Part shown: in pieces, positions 19,562-32,600 of the stretch | Position numbering within the stretch: position 1 is the stretch's first letter | Layout: every line of letters begins with the position of its first letter | Origin: Pochonia chlamydosporia 170 | Lineage: Eukaryota; Ascomycota; Sordariomycetes; Hypocreales; Clavicipitaceae | Direction of reading: 5' to 3' | Assembly: GCF_001653235.2 (NCBI RefSeq) | Contig: NC_035795.1 | Location: 930,001 to 994,000, forward strand | Length of the DNA: 64,000 nt | Notes under the pieces: model-generated | Seen by the model: the letters and a program-made list of their open reading frames with translations, nothing else | Databases searched by the model: none | What the model was told of the DNA's origin: nothing | Translations under genes and position numbers: made by a program

Positions 19562-22500
19562 ATGGATGCCACTGCCAGCGCCAACGCCAGCGCCAGCGCC
19601 AGCGCAACCCCCGAACCGGATGCGAATTCGCGTCGCCGCTCCGGACGCGTTGTCAAGGTCCCATCCAAGTACGCGCCAGAGCCCACCAACAACGGAGCGC
19701 CGAAGCGCAAAAGAGGTGAACAAGATGGAGAGGAAGTTGACGATGAGGAGATGGAATCAGATGAGGACGTGAGCGACGAGGGCAATGAAAGCGACGAGGA
19801 ACACCCGGCGCCTAGGTCGCGAAAGGCTGGCGGCAGCCGTTCCAAGAAGCCCTCCAGCAAGAAGCCCAAGATCAACGGTGCACAACCCTCGGGGCCTGCC
19901 CAGGTCTCCCGAATTCCTAGCAGACCCAAGAAGACTGTCCGCATCGAAGCTGGAGAGAAGGGAACAGGCCTATTTGGTATGTCGACTAATGCTCGCAATT
20001 TCAGCGGCGCCTTTTATTCCTCGAATGCTAACCAACCCCTCCGCAGCCGATATTTTTGGCTCTGGAGACTCCTCCGACAATGTCGCGCAACAATGGTTGG
20101 AAAAATATAGAGCAGACGACGCGTCTGCACTGGCTGATCTCATCAACTGCATTCTTCAGTGCGCCGGTTGCGAGCTGGAGGTTACGACTGATGATATACG
20201 GGACCCCGAGAACATCCCCAACAGACTGGTTGACCTGCAGACAGTCCATCAGGAGGTGCGGTGCCCCCCCTTTCTGCAGTGAATTGCCAAGGCTGCTGTG
20301 AACTAACCATTGCCTAGCAACAAATTACCGACTACCCATTAATATCAAAAGCGAAAAGTACAAAATCATTCCGTGACATGCTTGTGGGCTTCTTCCATTC
20401 CTTGGTTCAGCTACTTCACGAGACGGATGTGCTTTACAAGGACACTGATTTGATGGATAACTTACACGCATGGCTCGCAAGCATGTCCTCATCGTCTTTG
20501 CGACCCTTCCGCCACACAGCAACCACCATTTCCCTAGCCGTCCAGACGGGCCTGGTCACCATAGCAAGTACCCTCGACCGAAGAATAGCCAACATCGACC
20601 AGCAACTCACGGCTGCTAAGCGAAGTAAGAACAAGACCAAAGCAGCCGAAGTGCAGCGCAGCTTGAACGAGGCAAACGGATATCGCAAGACTTGTAGTGA
20701 GGGTATTCAGTCATTTTTCGACACCGTCTTTGTTCACAGATACCGCGACGTGGACGCCAAGATTCGAACAGAATGCGTTGATGCGCTAGGCGCGTGGATT
20801 TGGAACCTTCCTACGGTATTCATGGAACCTGGCTACCTTCGTTACCTTGGCTGGATGTTGTCAGATACGAATGCAACAACTCGCCAGGAAGTGCTGAAGC
20901 AACTCCTCAGGGTGTTCCGGCGTGATGCACAGCAACTGGGACACTTTATTGACAGATTCCGACCGCGATTAATCGAGATTGCAACCCTCGACTCTGAAGT
21001 CCATGTGCGGGTCACGGCGATTTCTGTTATTGACACGCTGCGATCAGCCGCCCTTTTGGAACCAAGCGAAATCGATGCCATTGCTAAGCTCATTTTTGAC
21101 ACCGAAATACGCATCCGAAAGGCTGTTGTCAATTTCTTTGTTGCTTGTATAGATGACGTCTATGAGGGGAAACTTGAAGAGATGGGTGGCTCTGATGTTT
21201 TGGACGAAGTAGACGACGTCGAAGAAGATGACTACGAATCTCCACGTAAGGAGTGGATTAACATCAAGTGCCTCGCAGAGATGCTGGCGATATACGATGC
21301 CCAAATCGAGGAATCACACCAAAATGGCGCTGGCTCTAGCCTGGACGCCGCAACAGAGCTGTTGGACGGTGCAAATCCTGACACCAGAATTTCTCTGGCA
21401 GCCCAGGTACTTTACGACAAAGTGCCCGAGGTCACTAGGTGGCAAATGATTGCCGGTTACCTACTCTATGATCACACCACAAGCGCCAAATCAAAGTCAA
21501 GATCAAAATCCAAAAACACCTCTCCCGAGGCTGCCCTAAAGAAGGCCGTTGCACCAACGTCAGAGGAAGAGTCCATCCTCCTTGATGTCTTGAGCTCGGC
21601 AGTCAAGTCGAGTCTCACTTTAACAGCCGACCACGATAAAGGAAAGAGAAGACTGGGCCGAACAGAGGCAGCCGAAGCCCAAGAAGAAGTGGCACTGGAG
21701 CTGACCACGACGATCCCCAGGCTGCTGAACAAGTTTGGCGCTGAGCCTGAAACAGCGGCCATTGTACTACGTTTGGAGCGATTCCTGAACCTCGACACCT
21801 TCCAACAGCTGCGCCAAGACTCTAGCAAGTATGAAAGACTACTCGATGAGATTAGCACGCAGTTCAACAGACACGACGATAAGAGAGTTTTGTCTGAGGC
21901 TACTGCAGCTCTGTTACATGCTCGCCAGTACGAGGAGCTCGAGGAATTGACTGATGGCAAACTGTCACTGTTATGGGAAAATGCCATCAACGCGCTCCGC
22001 AACTTTGACAAGTCTTGCGAGCTTTCCGTGCGTGGCAATCTAGCCGAGGAACCACTGCGCAACTTGACGACCATCCTGATGAAGATTAGCAAACTTGCAA
22101 GCATATCCGACTGTGTCGATGTTTTGGAAGCCAAGTCCAAGTCCGCGGATTCGACCTCACCTGCCATCGACATTCTCAGCAATATTGTCCACCGTGGCAA
22201 ATATGAACCACAAGAAGATGAAATCGATGACCTGGAAGACGAAGTAGTCACATTTGCCATCAAGGCATCCCAATTCTACTTTATGTGGAAAGCCAGAAAC
22301 ATCGCCAAGCTCCTAGCATCCGGAACGGGCATGTCCGACGCGGCGCTGGACACACTCTCCGTCCTACGTCAATCATACCGACGCCATCTTATTGAAACCT
22401 TTTCATCACGGGCTGCCATCGACCAACTCCGTCTCTTCTCAACTGGCAGCCTCTGCGACCTCCATCTCGTATTCGCCACCCTCCGTCCCTCGATCAAGAA

Positions 22501-23161
22501 CTTCCGCCCCTCATCATCAGCAGCCGCCGGCCGCGGCGACAAGCTCAAGGTCCTCCTCCAAGAAATCGAGCCCGGCCTCGTCCCCGAACTCATCTCCATC
22601 TTCGATGGCGCAGAACGGCAATACGCCAAAAAGTCCAAACGGGACAAAACTCTCAACGACCCCGCCGAAGATGAAGATCCCATGGCCGACGACGAAGAAC
22701 TCGATGAAGACGACGACGACGAAGATCTCTCCAAAGAAGGACTCTACGCCGCTGAACTCAAGGCCGAAAGAGCCTTTTGCGAACTCACAGCTAAATACGT
22801 CCTCGCCTTAACAGCAAACCTCATCGACAACCGCGGAGCCGCCAAGCTCCGTCGCAGAATCATCCGCAACGAAACAAAGCTCGGCAACAACTTCAAAGAA
22901 ATCCTAGCCCATTTAGACGAAGAGAAATTGTCCAGACGGCACAAGAAGCCCAAGCAGCCCGCGAAATCTGATAAACAAGCTCTTAGTTTGGAAATCGTCA
23001 CGGGCGAAGACGACGATAATGTCTTTGATGACGTAGAACCTGAAGAAGGCTCAAGAGAGGATTTACGGAGAAGGGAATTGCTAGAGGATGATCCTATTGA
23101 TGAGGGCGGAGAAGAAGACGGGGTGAATAACGACGTGGATGATGATGTATTGGGTGATTAA
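19562..23161 (+). CDS. SCC3: cohesin subunit SA / Scc3 (Psc3, STAG family)
   Basis: Exons 19562-19976, 20047-20255 and 20318-23161 give 1155 aa, matching yeast Scc3 in size. Scc3/STAG binds the kleisin Rad21/Scc1 in the cohesin ring and is needed for cohesin loading and sister-chromatid cohesion. The N-terminal 160 residues are disordered, with an Ala/Ser repeat (ASANASASASA) and acidic and basic runs. The STAG domain follows the second intron (ADIFGSGD..., then residues about 209-330). The stromalin conservative domain is near 345-430 (VHRYRDVDAKIRTECVDALG, then GYLRYLGWMLSDTN). Helical-repeat sequence continues to about 1050, and the tail is strongly acidic. The second intron uses a weak GTGCGG donor, but the join restores HQE-QQITDYPL in frame. 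It is convergent with the Pot1 gene. Confidence 0.94.
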
Positions 23162-23623
23162 AATGTTGGCCGGGATAGGAACAGGGAATTGGGTTATGAA
23201 AAACGGCCTGGAGGACGGTCTGCCTTTTGCATCCCGATGTTTGGTCTGGACTGAAACTTATTTTTGGCCTTGATCCACTTTGGAACTTTGTTGATTCGTG
23301 TTTTTGTTCTTATGAAATGCTATGGTTTATACCTGTCTTGTGGGGAGGCGAAACGGGTAGATAGTATGACTTGGTTGAATTGTAGGGGTGGCTTGGGGCA
23401 GAGATTGCTGCTATTTGTCAGGCGTTTTTTGATGAGTAGGTATATAATATTCAGATCGGTCATGTTTTCCGCTTGTGCTATGGATTTATGGACTTGCCAT
23501 GTGTTTTTATTGTTGGCTCTGGGTATGTATTACGCAAAGCTAGGTATATGAACTGTGGGGACTATTGTACAGTACAAAGCAGGTATGTCATCCAGAGTAC
23601 CTGGGTATGAAGCTCTTTAAATG
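23162..23623. other. convergent 3' region, Scc3 / Pot1
   Basis: A 462-bp spacer between two stop codons. T-rich and G-rich sequence typical of 3' UTRs; no other feature seen. Confidence 0.5.
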
Positions 23624-25817
23624 TTACAGGTTGGCTATTTTTGTGCCGAATAGACCAAACATCCTTTCCCAGCGCTTTCCGTCTCCGGCATCGGCTTTTG
23701 TTTCGTCTCCTTCGGCTACTTTTGCGCCATACTGGTGGATACAACATGCAAAAGGACGATTACGAACCTGCTCTGTCTTCTTCTTGGTAACTTCCTCTTC
23801 ATCATCGGAGTGTTCTGGTGGAGCGTTGGCGTTGTTGGAATGCCGGGCCTTTAATGCTCTGTTCTCCATCTTGGCCTTGTGGTCTTCCAACTCTCCCCAA
23901 AGTGACCACATTTTCTGTCGCACGGCTGCGAGTTTACCATCGTCCTTCCTCAAATCGGAAGCGTCTAGATTCAAAAGCATTTGGGCAGCCTGGTTGTTGA
24001 CGATAACCCAGGTGGACTTCTTGGTGGTCTCTTTCGTTGAGGCGCCTTCCAGTCGTAGGCAGAAACGCCATTCCCATCCTACGATGGCTCGGGATTCGTT
24101 TTCTGAATCAGGCTCAGACTCCTCCTCATGGTCTGAGAGAGCACCGTATTCGGAGTCACTTGTTCTCGGGTGGGCGAAGTCTTCGAGGCGGGAGGGCATG
24201 AAATCAGTTACCCGCGCATATGTCCGGTACTTTGCGTTTACAAACGGTAATTGGAGCTTGATGGAGCTTCCATCTATGACGGATTCGACGTATTTTGGTG
24301 CCAGCATCTCCGCGACTGTTGTGGATGGCTTGCCTTCGTTTTCGCACTTGACTGGTCTATTGTCAGTCACCTCGATGGTATGATTAAACGGCCATGAGGG
24401 CTTACCTTGTCCGTTCAGGTCGTCGGGGGCATCGTCTGCGTCCTCGGTATTGGGAGGAGGATTTTCGTCCCCTTGGTCCCTTTGACGCTCAAACGCCTCC
24501 TGTTTGTGATGACGGCTCTTTTTTCGCCTCTGCTTCGAATTTGAAGTATTTGAAGCATTTTTGGCAGGGGGTTCTGATTCTAAACCTAAATGTGCCTTTC
24601 GTTTCTGTCCTGCGTTGGCGGCTTCGGTGAGTTCTTTGAGCTGCCCCTTCTTTTCTGATTCGTAAGCCCGCTTCCGCCGAAGAGCGTTCTTGAGGTCTTC
24701 GGTCATGGTCTCCCGGTTCTGGTGGTCTAATTGCGAAATATTGATCTTAATCCCTTGGGCGCCTTGATCTTCCCGGAGGTAGCCTTCCAAATTGGTTTCA
24801 TTTTTACCAAACTTGATTTGGAGATTTCGCAGGTGAATCCAAGTGTTCACTGAGAAACGCTGCTCTCGAAGTATTGAGGCATGTGGCTCATAACAAGTAA
24901 TTTGCAAGCTCTGTTTTCCAAATGGCCCTGCCCACTCAGATTTCTGTGACGAGGAGGAATGGGTAGAGTCTCCAGCCTTGCCTGCTGACATTCCCATAAA
25001 CCCATAGTGATGAAATGATGGATTCTCCGTATAGTCAGACACCCACAATGTGAACTTATCCCCTAAGTCGTAGGGTTCCCGGACGATTTGTGCGATAGAG
25101 TCAATGAACATACCAGCCCGAGCATCCTTCAGCTCAGAGAACTTTTGTTTCACGTTGATCGATTGATTCTTTTTTTCTTCAAACTTGTCATCTGCTGGAA
25201 TTCTCTCTTTGTTGATAGAACTGTACAGAATACTGACAAACTCATTTTCAATCCTATTTGGTTGGCGATTGATCTTACTTCTGTTCGACGGCCGACGAGC
25301 CTTAGCAGCATCAGCAGGTGGGCTTGGAATTAGACTGGAATCATATATGTGAACGTCTGTCATTTTATGGGTACATAGTGAAAATGAGGCTTGATAGTTT
25401 TGCACCTAAAGTTATCGTTAGATTGTTGAGCATGGGGTGGAACAAGGGTGAGACTCACTTTGACTCCAAATGCGATGACCACATCGCCGCTTCGGGCATC
25501 CGGCATATCTCCTTGAGGCCAAAATATATTGAGGAGAACAGATTCATCGGGCTCATCCTCAACTGACTGGTCATAAATTCGCATCTGACATTTCCAATCT
25601 ACCAGGTGTAAGGGAAACGTGGAGTATAGTAAAAGGGGATAATGCGATACATACCGGAGCCTCTTGTGGGAATTGGAGCCCGAAAATCCGTGAGAATGCC
25701 CATGATATTTCTCCGAGCTCCATCTGGAATCTCCCCTTCAAGAACATCTTTAACTGTTGCGAAACCGGCTGGCAGTTTGCCCTGTCTTGCTGACGCTCGT
25801 GTTGTCGCCATTGACAT
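23624..25817 (-). CDS. POT1: protection of telomeres protein 1 (Pot1)
   Basis: Minus-strand exons 25817-25655, 25598-25459 and 25405-23624 encode 694 aa. Pot1 binds the single-stranded G-rich telomere overhang and, in the shelterin complex, protects chromosome ends and controls telomerase. The first two exons and the start of the third build OB-fold 1 (ATVKDVLEGEIPDGARRNIMGILTDF-type opening, VLLNIFWPQGDMPDARSGDVV). Residues about 184-317 match the second ssDNA-binding fold (ARAGMFIDSIAQIVREPYDL, LWVSDYTENPSFHHYGF). A Lys/Glu-rich linker at about 330-430 precedes a third conserved region (about 450-640; GWEWRFCLRLEG), probably the partner-binding C-terminal fold. Start MSMATT is the first in-frame ATG. 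The gene diverges from importin alpha. A 49-nt GTAAGC...TAG segment inside exon 3 (24357-24405) is not spliced in this model because its removal would break the frame. Confidence 0.9.
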
Positions 25818-26703
25818 GCATTTCTAGACAAAGCTTCCCTGCGATGTGGCCTGGAGATTGAAATACACAGCGAATGATTCACGAGACGCCTTGCGGCCAA
25901 GGCTTTTAAATGACCCGACGATCAATTATTTCGATATACATGGACGCGCTGGATCGCGTATGCCACCAGCTTCAAACCAGTGCGACGGCGCGGTGACACG
26001 TGACACAACTGCATTTGTTTGGGGGCACGCTTGATGGCTTGACGCTTGATGGGTAGGAGGGGCAGCTCTGTGGGAAGGAGCAGCCTGCTGCCCTCTGATG
26101 GCGCCGCGTGTAGGAGACGGGGAAGCAAAATCAGTGGTGGGCTGCGGATGAGGCACAATTGTCCATTGGCCGAACCTCCAATGGCTTGACTTCAGGTGGA
26201 TGTCTCTCCTAACGCCTACTACCGAAACACACCGGCGTGGCCGGGTGGCGGGGTGAGTACCGCCAGTTTGTATGCCACCAGTGCCAAAGTTGGCAATCTG
26301 ACAGATCCTGAAATATATGCCTCAGGCACCCACTCTGAGCCCCGACCAGGCCAAATCAGGCGGTAGGCGGGCGGGTACTCTGGCTCAGGCTCTCTCTGGC
26401 AACGGACAGGATCTAGCAAAAAGACGACTGGCTTCATTTCTTTTCGCCATCTTTCTTCTCTCCATTTCCCCCGTCATCCCAAACTCTTTCCAATCTTCCC
26501 CGGAGGCTCCGTCTCGTGCAGCGCGTAGCCGCACCTTCATCGAGAGACGCAATAAGAGTCGTTTGGTCTTTTCTTTACCTGCCAACATACTTGGGGCATT
26601 TTCCTTGCGGTCAACAATTACCCCCGCACTACGTGCTCTCGCCCACTTCGTCGACCCCCGACTGACTCTTTCTATCACATAACATCCAAGCTACATCACC
26701 ACA
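25818..26703. other. divergent promoter, Pot1 / importin alpha
   Basis: An 886-bp region between divergent start codons. The 300 bp before importin alpha are pyrimidine-rich, a typical leader of a highly expressed fungal gene. No gene is supported. Confidence 0.5.
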
Positions 26704-28742
26704 ATGGCGGAGCGATACATTCCCGAGCACCGTCGGACCCAGTTCAAGGCGAAGAACACCTTCAAGCCGGAAGAGCTGCGTCGCCGCCGCGAGGAGCAGC
26801 AGGTTGAAATTCGAAAGGCCAAGAGAGAAGAGAACCTTGCGAAGCGTCGAGGTATTGGCACCGGTGAGAATCGTCCTGGTGCCTCGCTCGGTGCCGCCCC
26901 CGACAGTGACGATGAGTCCGCCCCCACAGAATCTCAGGTACGTGTGACAATTTATCCCTGATGTTGTGAATATCGTCTGCATTTTTATCTTCAACCCGAC
27001 ACACAAGATGTCTGCCTTCCAAACATTTCGCTGCTTCAAAGCAGTTTGTCTTGCCTGTGATGTGGGGTCTCGCATGTGTTTGTCTGAACCCCACATCAGC
27101 GTCTGCACCCTGAGCTGAAAAGCTCATGATGAACTTCCGTGGCCGAAGCCAGCAATGTGTCAATGATCGCATACACATTTCCTCATTTCATTTCTTTTTT
27201 GGGCTACCACCCTGGTTGCAATTGCCTCATCTTCGCTAACGCATGGCTTTTTCTCTTAGTTGAACGAGGATCTTCCTCAAATGGTACAGGGAGTCTTCTC
27301 AGACCAAGTCGATTTGCAGATTCAGGCCACCACGAAATTCCGAAAGCTCTTATCCAAAGAGCGCAATCCCCCGATCGAAGAGGTTATCAAGACCGGTGTC
27401 GTCAGCCGCTTCGTTGAGTTCTTGCGATCTCGTCATACTCTTGTACAGTTCGAGGCTGCTTGGGCTTTGACCAACATTGCCTCCGGCTCAGCTAGTCAGA
27501 CACAGGTGGTCATTGAAGCTGGTGCCGTCCCTATCTTTGTTGAACTTTTGGCCAGCACCGAGCCTGATGTCAGGGAACAAGCTGTGTGGGCCTTGGGTAA
27601 CATTGCCGGTGACAGTCCTCAGTGCCGCGACTATGTTCTCAGTTGCGGTGCCCTCAAGCCTCTGCTGAACTTGCTTGGCGATAGCCGCAAACTCAGCATG
27701 TTGCGCAATGCTACCTGGACCCTGAGCAATTTCTGCCGTGGCAAGATGCCTCAGCCCGATTGGAATACCGTAAGTTGTCCCTCGCCACAACCTTACCCAC
27801 GTGTACAAGGGTTCTAACATAACTTCCTAGATTGCTCCCGCTCTTCCCGTTTTGTCGAAGCTTGTGTACTCTTTGGACGACGAGGTCCTTATTGATGCCT
27901 GCTGGGCTATCTCGTATCTTTCGGATGGCTCCAATGACAAGATCCAAGCCGTTATTGAGGCTGGTATTCCCCGCCGATTGGTGGAGCTTCTGATGCACGC
28001 TTCTACTTCTGTCCAGACTCCCGCTCTTCGATCCGTCGGTAACATTGTCACTGGCGATGATATTCAAACGCAAGTCATCATCAACTGTGGTGCTTTGCCC
28101 TGCCTCCTGTCTCTGCTGAGTTCGACCAAGGATGGCATTCGCAAGGAGGCTTGTTGGACGATCTCCAATATCACAGCAGGTAACACCTCTCAGATTCAGG
28201 CAGTTATCGATGCCAACATTATTCCTCCCTTGATTCACCTCCTCCAGAACGGTGACCTGAAGACCCGCAAGGAGGCCTGCTGGGCCATTAGCAACGCCAC
28301 TTCTGGGGCTCTCCAGAAGCCTGAACAGATTCGATACCTGGTGTCTCAGGGCTGCATCAAACCCCTGTGTGACCTGTTGACGTGTCCCGACAACAAGATC
28401 ATTCAGGTTGCCCTCGACGGCCTTGAGAATATCCTCAAGATTGGAGACCTTGACAAGCAGGCGGCCGGTGAAGGTGCTGAGGCAATCAACCGATTTGCCC
28501 TTTTCATCGAGGAGTGTGGTGGAATGGAAAAGATACACGACTGCCAGAACAACGCCAACGAGGATATTTACATGAAGGCCTACAACATTATTGAGAAGTA
28601 CTTCTCCGATGATGAAGAGAATGCGGATGAGGGCATGGCCCAGCCTGCAGGTCCCAATGGCACCTTTGGCTTTGGCACTAATGGTGCCGCTCAGTCTGGG
28701 GGTTTCAATTTCGCCAACGGTGGCGACTCCATGGACATGTAA
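26704..28742 (+). CDS. SRP1: importin subunit alpha (karyopherin alpha, Srp1/KapA)
   Basis: Exons 26704-26937, 27260-27769 and 27831-28742 give 551 aa, the expected length. Importin alpha binds classical nuclear localisation signals and hands cargo to importin beta for passage through the nuclear pore. Residues 1-60 are the importin-beta-binding domain, rich in Arg/Lys ([19 protein letters not shown]). About ten armadillo repeats follow. The W/N ladder that grips the NLS is intact ([54 protein letters not shown]). The C-terminal CAS-binding region and a Gly-rich tail follow. Intron 1 (322 nt) separates exactly the beta-binding domain from the repeats and is four to five times longer than neighbouring introns, which may mean it carries regulatory sequence. 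Confidence 0.96.
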
Positions 28743-29690
28743 AGCAGCTTCTCTCATTCCAAAAGAAAAACCTTCATCACACCATTGTTGGTCAGACCTA
28801 AAGTTTTGGCGCAAACACTACAAATGAATTTCGACTCAAACGTCTTCATCCCCATCAATACCCCCTATCACATCCATACTTGCCCCCCAACAGGGTCGTC
28901 TGAGCTCCAAACAGAGCGTTACGGCTCTTCCCATTTATTTCCCCGATGTCGTCACAACAGCCCACCGTCTTTAACTTTTTTTTTTAATCTGGCATGAAGA
29001 ATCTGCGTACGTCGAGAGCAAGGTAAATAGTTGCAGGATATTACACAGGTCCTATGGTAGCTTGAAAGCTCCAACCTGAGATGTTGATGAATGAATGGTG
29101 CAAAGGTGTACCGAAAACTCGGGACTGCCGCAGGGGCGGCTTGCGTTGGCGTTAAGCGGGCTCGTCTCGATGGAGGACATTGGAGGAGGACCAGTTCTGT
29201 CTAGCGAGCTCCTGGGTGTCTCTCATGAACGGGAATTATGGTCAAGTCAACTTGCCCTCACGCCTGCATTGTGTTTATGCAGAGACTAGTGCCTCTGCGG
29301 CTGACCTCTGGTGGCGTGAGAGACGTCGCGCCGGCGTGGATGTCATAACCAAGTGGTTATATATCACGCAACGACACACCAAAATAGTGAAAATAAATGA
29401 TATCTCGCCCCCAATTAAAGGCACACATGGTTTCGGTGATGCAGAAAACAGTGAATGGATATGTCATTCAATACCGGTAGAAGAGTGTTGCCGTTGCACC
29501 AATACTGAAATCTTTGTCAATATGTGCCGTACAGTAGTGCACACTGTAGGAACACCGTGATTTACCAAGAATTATACAGTGCGAATATGGACAGCACTGT
29601 CAAGGTCAGGATTTCAAAAACCCAAGTCCACTTTTGCCGCCAAACTGACCTGACCACCGCACCACAGGATTGCCGATAAAGATATCCGTT
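28743..29690. other. intergenic region, importin alpha to DExH helicase
   Basis: This 948-bp spacer holds the importin 3' UTR and the helicase promoter. A nine-base T run lies at about 28978-28986. No gene is supported. Confidence 0.5.
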
Positions 29691-32600
29691 ATGGTGAAGA
29701 AGGGCAAAGCGAAGGCCGAGACGTCTTCACAGGCGGCGGGACCGGCTGGAAATAATGGAACCAAGGGCAAAAAGGGACAGAAAACCGAAGCACCTGCAGC
29801 GCCTGTGCCGGCAGCTGTGCCACCCAAGCCAACGGTCAAACAGATAATCGGAGGCTCATCATGGACTGGCAAGCTCCCGGTCAACCTTTTGAGCGAATAC
29901 TGCCAAAAACAGCGGTGGGAGAAACCAGACTACGACACCAGGAAGACGCCTGAAGGATTTTCAGTCTGGGTAACGTTGAGCGCCAAGGATCCAAAGACTC
30001 AGCAAATGACACGGTTGGAGGCTTTCAAGATTCCCCTTAGCCACAAGCACCTGATTCTACGAGATACCGCCCTTGAAGCAAAGCATGCTGCGGCGACGTA
30101 TGCGTTGTTTAGAGTTTGCAGCATGCAGAACAAGCATACAGTGCTGCCACCAGACCACAAATCTTTGTGGAAGGAGTTTCAGGCACTGAAAGTGCAGGAC
30201 TTGAAGGATGGGAAGGCGTGGATGTATGAAGCCGATCCGTTCAAGGCACTTCAGGAAAGACAGGAGGCCAAGGCTGCGGCCGACAAGAAACGAAAGGAGC
30301 TCGAGCAAGCCAAGGCGAAGGCCAAGGCGATGCCCGGTGCGTCGGGCTTAGTGCTGTTGAGCAATTCGGGTAATGATAAAGGCGCTTCATTCAATCCAAT
30401 GAAGGGTTGGACTACGGCACCAAAGGTTGAGATGGGCAGGCAGACTAGGGTGCAGCTGGAAGGACTCCTTCGAAATGGAATTTCCTGGAATCCGCATGGC
30501 GTGAGGATGCAACAAAGCCAGAAAGACACACTGGTTAATGAACTCAGTAAATTGGGATTCAGACGGAGTCATATTGTCGAGGCGGTAGGGTACTGCAAAG
30601 ATCGGGAGGAAACTCTGGAATGGCTATTGATCCATGTGCCTGAAGATGATCTACCACGTTGGGCTTTGCCTGAGAGTTACTCTGCGGGTGTTTCTATCGG
30701 ATCTACCAACTTAAAACGAGAGGGTATTATCAAATCTTTGTCGGAAACGGGGTACTCTGTTGAGTTGTGTACCAGAATCCTCGATGACAATCACGGAGAT
30801 GAGAGCAAAGCTGCCGAGGCCTTGCAACACATTCTACTCTCTTCCAGCTCTACTAGCGGTGCAACGAATGGTGACGATGATGACGGTTTTCTTGACCTGG
30901 GTTCACCGGAAGAGCAATGGGAAGACGAAGTGGCCAGTTTGGAAGCCATGTATGGTGAAAATTTTCGCCGCGAATCTAGTGAACTGATTCAACTGAAGCT
31001 TGAATCTGTCAAAAATGCTCAGAGTGGCGAAAAAGGCGAAGTTGAGACGTATCTGCAAGTCAGAAGACCGTCTAGCTATCCGAAGCACCTCATAATAGCG
31101 ATTATGGCAAAGCTGCCGTCGTATATCAAGCTCAGCATTGTTAGACAAGCCTTGGCGTACATGGAGGAGACTTTACGGGATGAGCCTATGAAAATCTATC
31201 TTGTTATGGACTGGATTCAACAGAATATCAATGGCATCATCGATAACCCTGGAAATTTGGTTGATATTTCAGCCGTTTCATCAGCAGCTTCGGAGAACCG
31301 ACCCCGGGTACAAGGTGGCCGAGCAAAGAGGGCTCGGAATACTCGTCCTATCAACTGGGTTCCGGATCCCAATAGTAAGGAGAAGTGGCTTAGGCGCCAG
31401 GAGAGCTCCGCCTGGACAGATATGTTGTCGAAACGACAGAAGCTTCCTGCCTGGCAGATGCGCGAACGTATTGTTAAGGCGGTCAATGAGAATCATGTGA
31501 CCATTATAAGTGGTGAGACTGGTTCTGGTAAATCTACGCAATCTGTGCAGTTTATTCTGGACGATCTTTACGGCAAAGGACTGGGAACATGTGCCAATAT
31601 GATTGTTACGCAACCGCGTCGAATTTCAGCCCTGGGTCTTGCGGATCGTGTGGCAGAAGAACGTTGCTCAAGAGTCGGAGAGGAAGTTGGTTACGCCATT
31701 CGAGGAGAATCTCGGCAATCCAAGGACACCAGGATCACGTTTGTGACGGCTGGTGTGTTGCTGCGACGACTGCAAACGTCTGGTGGGCGGGTGGAAGATG
31801 TGGTTGCATCGTTGGCCGATGTCAGCCATGTTATCATTGACGAAGTTCACGAGCGGAGTCTTGATACCGACTTTTTACTCAACTTGATCCGTGACGTGAT
31901 GAAGAGCAAGAAGGACATGCTGAAGCTTATTCTCATGTCTGCTACACTTGATGCAGCTACATTTATGAACTACTTTGCTTCGGAAGGATTGAATGTCGGA
32001 TGCGTTGAAATTGCAGGCAGAACATTCCCAGTGGATGAGTATTATCTGGACGATGTCATACGAATGACAGGATTCAGTGCTGAAACACCAGACACGGGCT
32101 TTATCACGGATGAGTCCATGGGCAAAATTATCCAGAAGCTTGGCCACAGGATCAACTACAACCTGATAGTGGAGGCTGTCAAAGCCATTGACTATGAACT
32201 GTCCTACGAAAAGAAGTCGGGCGGTATATTGATCTTCCTTCCTGGTGTTGGTGAGATTAATCACGCCTGCAATCATTTGCGATCCATCAACTCGCTGCAT
32301 GTTTTACCCTTGCACGCGTCTCTGGAGACGAGGGAGCAAAAGAGAGTCTTTTCCAAATCACCGCCAGGAAAACGAAAAGTTGTGGTAGCCACGAATGTGG
32401 CGGAAACGTCCATCACCATCGATGATATTGTTGCCGTTATTGATAGCGGTAAAGTCAAAGAGACTAGCTTTGACTCCCAAAACAACATGAGGAAGCTTGA
32501 GGAAACTTGGGCGTCACGGGCGGCTTGCAAGCAACGCCGTGGACGTGCTGGTCGTGTTCAGGAAGGCAGATGCTACAAGCTGTACACGGAGAACCTGGAA

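Noticed and set aside
24357..24405. Possible 49-nt intron inside Pot1 exon 3 (GTAAGC...TAG on the minus strand)
   Set aside because: Its length is not a multiple of three and removal would shift the conserved C-terminal region out of frame, while reading through is open.
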